From positions 1 through 23,607 of the forward strand of contig CAYXUW010000017.1 in assembly GCA_964468375.1 (NCBI GenBank): 23,607 nt of DNA, given 5' to 3'. Each line of letters starts with the position of its first letter. Position 1 is the stretch's first letter. This document shows positions 16,047-22,586 of the stretch, one piece after another. Source of the stretch: CAYXUW01 sp964468375. GTDB lineage: Bacteria; Planctomycetota; Phycisphaerae; Sedimentisphaerales; Anaerobacaceae. The notes below the pieces were generated by a model, which made no database searches, was not told the DNA's origin, and saw only the letters and a list, made by a program, of their open reading frames with translations. The translations under genes and the position numbers were made by a program.

Positions 16047-16748
16047 TTAACGGGTGAGGTAAATAAGGTATATACCGCCCAAAAGAACAAGAACGCCGCA
16101 GATTTTCTTCAGAATCACTGCGCCTTTGGATTTTTCGTTCCAGTTCATATACCGCTGGACAAGCTCCGTTGATGTTCCTGCGAGTATTATTACCGAGCAG
16201 TGTCCGAGTCCGTAAACAATCAGAAGAAGCACACCGTAAAGCAGGTTTGTCGTCGCCAGTTTAAATGTAACGCCTAACATTGGGGCCATATAAGCAAAAG
16301 TGCAGGGGCCGAGGGCGATACCGAAAACCAGACCGAGAATAAAAGCTGCAAGCATTCCTTTGCGTTTCATTCCGACGTTTGCCGGGCCTGACCACGGCAT
16401 TGGAATCACATCCAGCAGATGAAGTCCGACGAGAAAAAATATCAGCGCCACAAAATAATTGCCGTATTTTCCGACGTCGCCCATCATTCTGCCTGCCGCG
16501 GCGGTAATAGCCCCGATTGCTCCAATCGTGATAAGGATACCAATGGCGAATAAGGTAGATATCCAGAAGGCGCGTTTTGTTGAAATCCTGCCTTGTTCAT
16601 CGATAAAACCTATAACAAGAGGAATGCTTGCTAGGTGACAGGGGCTGAGGATTATGCTGAGCACGCCCCAGATAAAGGCGGCGCCTACCGCTATAATCGG
16701 CGTGCTTTCAACCGCGTGAGTCAAATTGGTAAAAAGTTGCTGTATCAT
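16047..16748 (-). CDS. CcdA/DsbD-like thiol-disulfide transmembrane protein
   Basis: A 233-residue protein with six or more membrane helices. Two conserved membrane Cys are seen, C37 in SPCHLASIPLVIGF and C149 in GPCTFAYMAPM, both in Pro-Cys contexts as in CcdA/DsbD. These proteins carry electrons from cytoplasmic thioredoxin across the membrane to periplasmic thiols. The start overlaps the preceding thioredoxin gene by 4 nt (ATGA), and it is the last gene of the ArsR-led operon. It probably reduces the membrane-anchored thioredoxin encoded just before it, not cytochrome c maturation proteins, since no ccs or ccm genes are nearby. Confidence 0.9.
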   Translation of the reverse strand: MIQQLFTNLTHAVESTPIIAVGAAFIWGVLSIILSPCHLASIPLVIGFIDEQGRISTKRAFWISTLFAIGILITIGAIGAITAAAGRMMGDVGKYGNYFVALIFFLVGLHLLDVIPMPWSGPANVGMKRKGMLAAFILGLVFGIALGPCTFAYMAPMLGVTFKLATTNLLYGVLLLIVYGLGHCSVIILAGTSTELVQRYMNWNEKSKGAVILKKICGVLVLLGGIYLIYLTR

Positions 16749-17164
16749 TTTGTTTTCACGGGCTCAACACCGAGCTCCTTCCACTTGGCCAGGATGTCCT
16801 CTTTGGAAAAGAATCCCTCATGCCTGAAAAGCTCCTTGCCGGAAGAGTCATAAAATATCTGGGTTGGAATAATCGATATTCCGTATTCTTTGGCCTTGTC
16901 CGGCTTTTTCCAAACATCGATAAATTCCACATTGAAAGTTTCGGCGTAATTTTGCTTCAGCTCTTCGAGTATCGGAGCCATCATTTTGCAGGGGATACAT
17001 TTATCAGCGCCTAAATCGACAAGTTTCGGCAGCTGCTTTTTGTCAGTTAATAGTCGAGTCTGGGTCGCTTCGGCTGGAGAATTATCTTTATCCTTCAATA
17101 CCACAACCGCCGTTACCGACACAGCAAGAAGTAGAATTATGATTATTTTAGGTAAATACTTCAT
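16745..17164 (-). CDS. Membrane-anchored or exported thioredoxin
   Basis: A 139-residue protein. The N-terminal segment KIIIILLLAVSVTAVVVL is an uncleaved anchor or signal peptide, placing the domain outside the inner membrane. The thioredoxin site is C56-I-P-C59 in DLGADKCIPCKMMAP, and the cis-Pro loop reads SIIPTQIF. It should reduce or oxidise extracytoplasmic thiols and is probably the partner of the CcdA-like protein that follows. The gene overlaps both neighbours by 4 nt, which points to fixed expression ratios. Confidence 0.9.
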   Translation of the reverse strand: MKYLPKIIIILLLAVSVTAVVVLKDKDNSPAEATQTRLLTDKKQLPKLVDLGADKCIPCKMMAPILEELKQNYAETFNVEFIDVWKKPDKAKEYGISIIPTQIFYDSSGKELFRHEGFFSKEDILAKWKELGVEPVKTK

Positions 17165-17394
17165 TTGAACATTTCCTCTAATTGTTCGACAGAGGGAACT
17201 TTGCCCGTGATTTTTACCTTTCCGTCAACCGCCAGGGCGGGCGTTATCATAACGCCGAATTTCATAATCTCGTTGAGGTTGGTAACTTTTTCGATTTCAT
17301 ATTCGATGCCGGATGCCTTCGCCGCGGCTTCGGCGTTTTCCGCCAGCTTTTTACACTTCGGACAGCCGGTGCCGAGTATTTGTATCTTTTTCAT
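17161..17394 (-). CDS. Small thioredoxin-fold redox protein (MTH895/redox-active disulfide type)
   Basis: A 77-residue cytoplasmic protein from the ATG at 17394; AAAGGTGG lies just upstream, so the GTG at 17403 is less likely. The active site C11-P-K-C14 in GTGCPKCKKLAENA and the conserved MITPALAVDG and KITGKVPS segments match the small glutaredoxin-like family typified by archaeal MTH895/TM0996. These proteins are usually found next to ArsP-type permeases. A role in reducing the metalloid or the permease thiols is plausible but inferred. Confidence 0.88.
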   Translation of the reverse strand: MKKIQILGTGCPKCKKLAENAEAAAKASGIEYEIEKVTNLNEIMKFGVMITPALAVDGKVKITGKVPSVEQLEEMFK

Positions 17395-17406
17395 AATCAC
17401 CACCTT

Positions 17407-18579
17407 TTAGAAGAACGCCCCGAAGATCATTCCTGAAATCGTTGCCATTACAACTACAAGCGAAATATAAACGATAGTTTTTTGCGTGCCGATAACAGAG
17501 CGTATAACCAGCATATTAGGCAACGAAAAAGCGGGCCCGGCCAGCAGCAGCGCAAGTGCGGGTCCCTTGCCCATACCCGCACCAATCAGCCCCTGCAGAA
17601 TAGGAACTTCGGTGAGTGTTGCGAAATACATAAATGCGCCCGCTACAGATGCAAACAGATTCGCCCATATCGAATTGCCGCCGACCGCCTTTATAACCCA
17701 GGCCGATGGGATGACGCCTTCACTGTCGGGGCGTCCGAGCAAAAAACCGGCGATTAAGACGCCGATTAACAAAAGCGGCAGTATCTGTTTTGCGAAGCCC
17801 CACGTTGCCTCAGTCCACTCCGCCAAATCTTCCCTGCTGAACCAAAGCAGGAGAAAAAGTATCAGTGCCGCGAGAAAAACTGCAGTGATAATCCATTTGA
17901 CCGAATAAATTGCGTGCCATACACCGGCGGGGCCAGCCGGCTTAGCCCAGTTGGCAAAGACCAGGACGCCGACCATCGAAGCGAAATATAAAGCGTTTTT
18001 CCACAATGGCCTGCTTAATCTGTCATCCGACACGGCCGGGGCATTTCCTGCTTTTTGAGTCTCTTCTTTTCTATAGATTAAATGCATCAGCAGCCCGATT
18101 ATTACACTGAAAACAATCGCTCCCACGGCACGGGCTATTCCCATTTCGAGACCTAATACTCGGGCGGTCAGAATTATCGCTAAGACGTTTATGGCGGGGC
18201 CGGAATACAGAAAAGCCGTTGCAGGGCCCAGTCCCGCCCCCATTTTATATATACCTGCAAACAGCGGCAGAACGGTGCAGGAGCAAACTGCAAGAACAGT
18301 CCCGGAGATACTTGCGACGCTGTAGGCCAATACTTTATTGGCTTTGGTGCCGAGGTATTTCATCACCGATGCCTGGCTTACGAAAACGGAAATCGCCCCG
18401 GCGATGAAAAAGGCGGGTATCAGGCACAGCAGAACATGCTCCCTTGCATACCACCTGGCCAAATATAGCGCCTCCGCGACGGCGTTGTCGAATCGCTTAA
18501 CGCCGATGGGTAAAAAATAAAGCGCCAAAAAAACCATGGCGATTAAAAGTAATTTTCTGCCTTCGGTTTTTATGTTCAT
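17407..18579 (-). CDS. ArsP/UPF0718-type permease
   Basis: A 390-residue polytopic protein with two homologous halves of hydrophobic segments. The diagnostic CSCTVLPLFAGIYKMGAGLG (C99, C101) is followed by PATAFLYSGPAINVLA; the second half repeats it more loosely (LTEVPILQGLIGAGMGKG, then LLLAGPAFSLPNM). This is the DUF318/UPF0718 permease family, which includes ArsP, an exporter of trivalent organoarsenicals, and members tied to copper or zinc efflux. The substrate here is not proven. It starts 1 nt after the ArsR-family regulator and precedes the small redox protein, a known neighbourhood for metalloid resistance. Confidence 0.88.
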   Translation of the reverse strand: MNIKTEGRKLLLIAMVFLALYFLPIGVKRFDNAVAEALYLARWYAREHVLLCLIPAFFIAGAISVFVSQASVMKYLGTKANKVLAYSVASISGTVLAVCSCTVLPLFAGIYKMGAGLGPATAFLYSGPAINVLAIILTARVLGLEMGIARAVGAIVFSVIIGLLMHLIYRKEETQKAGNAPAVSDDRLSRPLWKNALYFASMVGVLVFANWAKPAGPAGVWHAIYSVKWIITAVFLAALILFLLLWFSREDLAEWTEATWGFAKQILPLLLIGVLIAGFLLGRPDSEGVIPSAWVIKAVGGNSIWANLFASVAGAFMYFATLTEVPILQGLIGAGMGKGPALALLLAGPAFSLPNMLVIRSVIGTQKTIVYISLVVVMATISGMIFGAFF

Positions 18580-18580
18580 A

Positions 18581-18910
18581 TCAGATGGCTCTCAGAAATT
18601 TCACATTTTCATTCGCCTGCTGCTTTAAACAGGCCGTTATGCACGAAAAAAAATCGAGAATACAGGGCGTCTTCAGTTTGTAGATGACCTTTAGTCCTTC
18701 CTTGCGGTATTCCAGCACTCCCGCTCTGACCATTACTGAGAGGTGTCGTGAAACATTCGACTGCTCTGAGCCGATGTGCTTGGCGATATCGCAAACGCAT
18801 TTTTCCCTGTTCTTTAGGAAATCCAGAATCGCTATCCGCAAAGGATGCGATATCGCCTTCGCAATCTCCGCCTGCTTTTCAAACAACAGCTGTTTTTTCT
18901 TTGTTAACAT
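18581..18910 (-). CDS. ArsR/SmtB-family metal-responsive repressor
   Basis: A 109-residue winged-helix regulator. EKCVCDIAKHIG carries the C38-V-C40-D motif of the alpha-3 site that senses As(III)/Sb(III) in classic ArsR, next to the recognition helix SEQSNVSRHLSVM. The C-terminal helix PCILDFFSCITACLK adds C83, C90 and C94, which could give the third thiol or a second site. It should repress the operon until the metal(loid) binds. AAAGG precedes the ATG. A dyad covering the likely -10 box lies just upstream, which supports autorepression. Confidence 0.92.
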   Translation of the reverse strand: MLTKKKQLLFEKQAEIAKAISHPLRIAILDFLKNREKCVCDIAKHIGSEQSNVSRHLSVMVRAGVLEYRKEGLKVIYKLKTPCILDFFSCITACLKQQANENVKFLRAI

Positions 18911-18928
18911 TGTCCGGACCTTTCTTAA

Positions 18929-18958
18929 TTACTATGTGATTATATACTCATATAGTAA
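18929..18958 (-). promoter_or_regulatory. Probable ArsR-family operator over the operon promoter
   Basis: TTACTATGTG (18929-18938) and CATATAGTAA (18949-18958) are inverted repeats matching at 9 of 10 positions with a 10-nt spacer. A minus-strand TATAAT at 18944-18939 lies inside, so a bound dimer would cover the -10 box. The TGA...TCA core, spaced within TATATGA-N8-TCACATA, resembles known ArsR/SmtB operators. No convincing -35 box is seen. Confidence 0.6.
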
Positions 18959-19061
18959 TATAATGTTCGGATTAAGCCAACTTTTTTAAAATATTTCAAT
19001 GGCTTTTTTATGGGATTATGTGATAAAACCGGATAAGGGACGAGTTTTTAGGAGACGGAAA

Positions 19062-19112
19062 ATGAAAAAGCTTGCCCTTACAGTTGCACAGCAAGTTAAT
19101 ATTTTTTCCTGA
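19062..19112 (+). other. Very short open frame with good ribosome site (16 codons)
   Basis: AGGAG at 19050-19054 stands 7 nt before an ATG that opens MKKLALTVAQQVNIFS and stops at 19110-19112. The first residues look like the start of a signal peptide. The frame runs into the 3' end of rpoN on the other strand. It may be the remnant of a gene cut off by rearrangement, a short peptide, or chance. No domain can be assigned. Confidence 0.2.
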
Positions 19113-20571
19113 ATCTCGCTGCCGGAATATTGAGCAGCTTGCGGTATTTTGCTACGGTCCGTCTGGCCAGATTATTTATGCCCGCCTCTGCCAATTTTTT
19201 GCGTATCTGGTCGTCGCTTAAGGGCTTGGTTTTATCTTCGGCGTCTATAATCTGCTGCAGTTTGGCCCGGATGGCTTCCCAACTGCGTTCGTCGCCGTCG
19301 ATGTTCTCTGTGCCGCCGCTGAAAAATTTTCGCAGAGGCAATACCCCCCGTGAGCACTGTATGTATTTGCCCGCCACGGCACGGGAGACGGTGGCCAGGT
19401 GCACGCCGACATCATCGGCTACTTTCGACATCGGCAGCGGCTTGAGATATAGCTGGCCCTTATCGAAAAAGTCACGCTGGAATTTTACGACCGACCTTGC
19501 GACCTTAAGCAGCGTATTCTTTCGCTGCTCTATCGCATCTATAATCCATTGCGCCGAGCGAATATTATTCTGTAAGAACTCTTTTGTTTTTTTATTAACA
19601 CCATTGTCTTTTGCCATTTTTGTGTAGTAATTGCTTATCCGTAAGAGGGGTAAATCGGAATCGGCCAGCCGAACGGAATAGTCGTCAGCATCGTCCAGAT
19701 ATTGCACTATCACATCTGCGGTGATAGGATGATTGCGGTCTTTTCCGATTTGCAGTCCAGGCGAGGTGTCGAGCTTGCTCATACGCTCGATGGCCCGGTT
19801 GATTTCTTCAATGTTGCAGTTCATTTTTCTCGCGATTTCAGGCAGGTGATTTTCGAGCAGTTCATCCATATGCTCGGAAACCAGACGCTGCTCAAAGCTC
19901 ATATCCTCACCGCTTTGCGCCATCTGGATAAGAAGGCACTCGGCCAGGTTGCGTGCGCCGATGCCTGCGGGCTCTAATTTTTGCACGAGCTGCAGGGCCT
20001 GCTTTAAATCATCGAGAGTAAAATCGGCCTTGTCTTTGTTGTGCAGCTGTTCCAGCCGAACGGTCAGATACCCTCTTTTGTTGATGTAATCTATAATGGT
20101 ATTGCCTGCTTTTTTGACACCCTCCTCGGTCTCGACCAGCTGCCATTGCCCGGAGAGGTATTCGTGCAGTGACTGGGGCGGTGCCGCGGTATTGTTTATC
20201 GCCTCAAGCTTTTTATCGGGCTCGCCAGAGTCGGTCCGCCGACGGAAAATCTCGCTCCGGCTCATATAGTCACGGTAATCGTCGTCAAGACTGTCGAGGC
20301 GTTCGAAGTCCCTGGCTTTATTGTTGTCGGTGTCAACTACCAGGTCTTTTTCGCCTATATCATCCGCCGTCTGCTGTTCGACGGGGGCATTACCACCCTC
20401 CGGACTCGACGGTTCTTCAACTTCTAGGACGGGATTGCTGTTCAGCTCTTGTTCTATTCTTTCCTGAAGTGCGAGAATCGGAAGCTGGAGAATCTCCATA
20501 GACTGAATCATACGGGGAGCCAGCTTCATTTGCTGCTCCAGCCGCATTTGTGTTCCCATTTCCAGCTTCAT
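19096..20571 (-). CDS. rpoN: RNA polymerase sigma-54 factor RpoN
   Basis: About 491 residues. Region I at the N terminus (LEQQMKLAPRMIQSMEILQL) binds core polymerase and activators. An acidic linker (about 55-110) follows, then the core-binding region (GIGARNLAECLLIQM), the HTH with VADDVGVHLATVSRAV, and the diagnostic RpoN box ARRTVAKYRKLLNIP that recognises the -24 element. All regions are intact and length is normal. I take ATG 20571 as the start (GGTGA nearby); an in-frame TTG at 20583 would add four residues but sits only 2 nt from its AGGAG. No enhancer-binding activator gene is in the window. Confidence 0.95.
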   Translation of the reverse strand: MKLEMGTQMRLEQQMKLAPRMIQSMEILQLPILALQERIEQELNSNPVLEVEEPSSPEGGNAPVEQQTADDIGEKDLVVDTDNNKARDFERLDSLDDDYRDYMSRSEIFRRRTDSGEPDKKLEAINNTAAPPQSLHEYLSGQWQLVETEEGVKKAGNTIIDYINKRGYLTVRLEQLHNKDKADFTLDDLKQALQLVQKLEPAGIGARNLAECLLIQMAQSGEDMSFEQRLVSEHMDELLENHLPEIARKMNCNIEEINRAIERMSKLDTSPGLQIGKDRNHPITADVIVQYLDDADDYSVRLADSDLPLLRISNYYTKMAKDNGVNKKTKEFLQNNIRSAQWIIDAIEQRKNTLLKVARSVVKFQRDFFDKGQLYLKPLPMSKVADDVGVHLATVSRAVAGKYIQCSRGVLPLRKFFSGGTENIDGDERSWEAIRAKLQQIIDAEDKTKPLSDDQIRKKLAEAGINNLARRTVAKYRKLLNIPAARFRKKY

Positions 20572-20772
20572 AAGTTCACCCAAAACTCCTTTTGCCCCGT
20601 GTATTGCCGGATAGCCGCACCAACTATATATAAAGTATACATAATCAGAGCTTCAAAGACCGGCAGATTACAAGAATCTTTAGCTAAGTTTATTATATCA
20701 TAAATTTGTCGAAAGATTTAGCAATATTTGCGGTTTTATGGACAATTCAAAAGGTTAGGCAAGGGAAAATTC

Positions 20773-20799
20773 TTGACTTTCTAAATGGCTTTATATAAA
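20773..20799 (+). promoter_or_regulatory. Weak candidate promoter of the RCC1-like gene
   Basis: TTGACT (20773-20778) and TATAAA (20794-20799) are separated by only 15 nt, shorter than usual, within an AT-rich 298-nt gap between rpoN and the RCC1-like gene. The rest of the gap shows no clear structure apart from AT-rich stretches that could hold the rpoN promoter. Confidence 0.25.
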
Positions 20800-20869
20800 A
20801 AGCAATTAAGTAGTGGAGGCTGTGTCCTTACTTTTTTTCTGATTAGAAAATGGAGGAAGAGAATCTGAA

Positions 20870-21952
20870 ATGTGTCTAAAAAAGCCCATCCTGTTATTAG
20901 TTGTATTTTCTTCCACCTTTTTGGCACCAGCGGCTTTGGGGGCGGATTCAGGTAAAATTGTTGGTTGGGGGTACAACGGTGATGGTCAATGCAGTGCGCC
21001 TGAACCTAACAATGGTTTTGTGGCGATAGCAGCTGGCTATGCTCACAGTCTCGGGCTCAAGGGCAATGGCTCAATTTTCGCATGGGGAAAAAACTACGAT
21101 GGTCAATGTAATGTTCCTGAGCCGAATACAGGTTTTATAGCGGTAGCGGCGGGTTACCGGCACAGTCTGGGATTAAAGGCTGATGGTTCGATTGTGGCGT
21201 GGGGATATAACGGCAATGGCCGATGCGATGTTCCGGAACCTAATACCGGCTTTGTGGCAATAGCAGCAGGTGGTGAGCACAGTCTTGGTCTGAAATCTGA
21301 TGGTACGGTAGTTGCGTGGGGGCGCAATAATCTTGGGCAGTGTGATGTTCCTTCACCAAACAGTAATTTTGAGGCGATAGCAGCTGGAGAATGGCACAGT
21401 TTGGGTTTAAAATCTGACAGCTCGATTATCGCTTGGGGAAATAATGGTGACGGTCAATGCAATGTTCCTTCGCCGAACAGCGATTTTGAGGCGGTAGTGG
21501 CGGGTTATTTTCACAGTCTTGGGCTAAGGTCTAATGGCTCAATTGTTGCTTGGGGAGCCAACAATTTTGGTCAATGCAATGTACCTGAGCCGAACACCGG
21601 TTTTGTTATGATAGATGCGGGCGATTTTCATAACCTTGGTCTGAAGTCCGATGGCTCAATCATTGCTTGGGAAGATAACTATTACGGTCAATGCAGCGTA
21701 CCCGAGCCGAACAGTGACTTTGTGGCAATAGCGGCGGGCTATGCTCATAGTCTCGGGCTTAAGGGAATCGCTGGAGACATCAATGGTGATGGGGGAGTTG
21801 ACTTTTTTGATTACTCAATCCTTGCGGAGTATTGGCTTAATGCTAACTGCGGAATGCTGAATAATTGCTACGGGGCGGACTTCGAGCCGGATGGGGATGT
21901 TGATGTTGCTGATTTGAAGATGGTAACCGATAACTGGCTAAGAGGGAAATAA
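20870..21952 (+). CDS. Secreted RCC1-like beta-propeller protein with dockerin tail
   Basis: A 360-residue protein. Residues 1-24 are a signal peptide (ends AALGA). Residues 30-302 are seven near-identical 39-residue units of the form IVAWG-N-N-GQC-VPEPN-GF-AIAAG-HSLGLK-DGS, which fit a seven-bladed RCC1/BLIP-II-like propeller. Residues 303-360 carry two dockerin-type calcium loops, DINGDGGVDFFDY and DFEPDGDVDVADL, each followed by a hydrophobic helix ending WL. It is probably an extracellular binding protein; the target is unknown. GGAGG lies about 15 nt before the ATG. The gene stands alone between rpoN and recR. Confidence 0.88.
   Translation: MCLKKPILLLVVFSSTFLAPAALGADSGKIVGWGYNGDGQCSAPEPNNGFVAIAAGYAHSLGLKGNGSIFAWGKNYDGQCNVPEPNTGFIAVAAGYRHSLGLKADGSIVAWGYNGNGRCDVPEPNTGFVAIAAGGEHSLGLKSDGTVVAWGRNNLGQCDVPSPNSNFEAIAAGEWHSLGLKSDSSIIAWGNNGDGQCNVPSPNSDFEAVVAGYFHSLGLRSNGSIVAWGANNFGQCNVPEPNTGFVMIDAGDFHNLGLKSDGSIIAWEDNYYGQCSVPEPNSDFVAIAAGYAHSLGLKGIAGDINGDGGVDFFDYSILAEYWLNANCGMLNNCYGADFEPDGDVDVADLKMVTDNWLRGK
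20957..21775 (+). repeat. Seven tandem 117-bp coding repeats (RCC1-like blades)
   Basis: Seven in-frame copies of a 117-bp unit encode the propeller blades. Length is constant with no indels by eye. Blade 6 (AGDFHNLGLK) and blade 7 (IIAWEDNYYG) vary most at otherwise fixed positions. Such arrays can gain or lose units by recombination. Confidence 0.85.
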
Positions 21953-21963
21953 ACTGCCATTAA

Positions 21964-21982
21964 AATCTCGATGCTTGAGATT
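21964..21982 (-). terminator. Weak hairpin between convergent genes
   Basis: AATCTC (21964-21969) and GAGATT (21977-21982) form a 6-bp stem with a 7-nt loop in the 31-nt gap between the RCC1-like gene and recR. On the minus strand it ends in a short T run (TTTTAA), right after the recR stop. It may act as a weak terminator for recR. Confidence 0.3.
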
Positions 21983-21983
21983 A

Positions 21984-22586
21984 CTATAATTGCTGTCTGC
22001 CGGTTATGGCGTCGGTAAGCATTTTACCGCTTGCGTATTCGATTGTGCCGCCGGTAGGCAATCCTCTTGCCAGGCGGGTGATTTTCATGCCGGTGTCTTT
22101 TAGCAAAGAGCTTATATAAAGGGCCGTGCCGTCGCCGGCCATATTGGGGTTGGTCGCCATTATTATTTCTTTTACGCTGCCGCCGCGAACCCTTTTGACG
22201 AGCTTTTCAATAGTCAAATCGCTCGGCTCGACTCCGTCCAGAGGCGCGATATGTCCGCCGAGGACATGATAAACCCATCGGCAGGTTCCTGTTTTTTCAA
22301 GGGCTATTACATCTTTCGGCTGTTCGACAACGCAGATAATGTCTTTGTCCCGCCGCGTATCGGAGCAGATTTGGCAAATCTTTTCCTCTGAGAGGTTACA
22401 GCAGACTTCACATCGCTTGATTTTATTTTTGACATCGCTTATGGCCTTTGCCAGAGCCATAGCTTCAGCCGGCTCTGTTTTTAATATATGAAGGGCCAGC
22501 CGCTCCGCCGTTTTAGCCCCGACCCCCGGCAACTTGCCGAACTCCTCAATCAGCTTGTTCAAACTCTCTGTATATGGGCCGCTCAT
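21984..22586 (-). CDS. recR: Recombination protein RecR
   Basis: A 200-residue protein of normal length. The N-terminal helix-hairpin-helix has LPGVGAKTAERLALHIL. The C4 zinc site is C59, C62, C71 and C74. The Toprim domain starts at ICVVEQPKDVIALE and continues with YHVLGGHIAPLDGV. RecR acts with RecF/RecO to load RecA at gapped DNA. Its start overlaps the dnaX stop by 4 nt (ATGA), so translation is coupled. The ybaB/ebfC gene that commonly separates dnaX and recR in other bacteria is absent here. Confidence 0.96.
   Translation of the reverse strand: MSGPYTESLNKLIEEFGKLPGVGAKTAERLALHILKTEPAEAMALAKAISDVKNKIKRCEVCCNLSEEKICQICSDTRRDKDIICVVEQPKDVIALEKTGTCRWVYHVLGGHIAPLDGVEPSDLTIEKLVKRVRGGSVKEIIMATNPNMAGDGTALYISSLLKDTGMKITRLARGLPTGGTIEYASGKMLTDAITGRQQL

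Noticed and set aside
20957..21775. Regular repeats as a possible CRISPR array or satellite
   Set aside because: The units are in-frame, 117 bp long, without distinct spacers, and encode RCC1-like blades.
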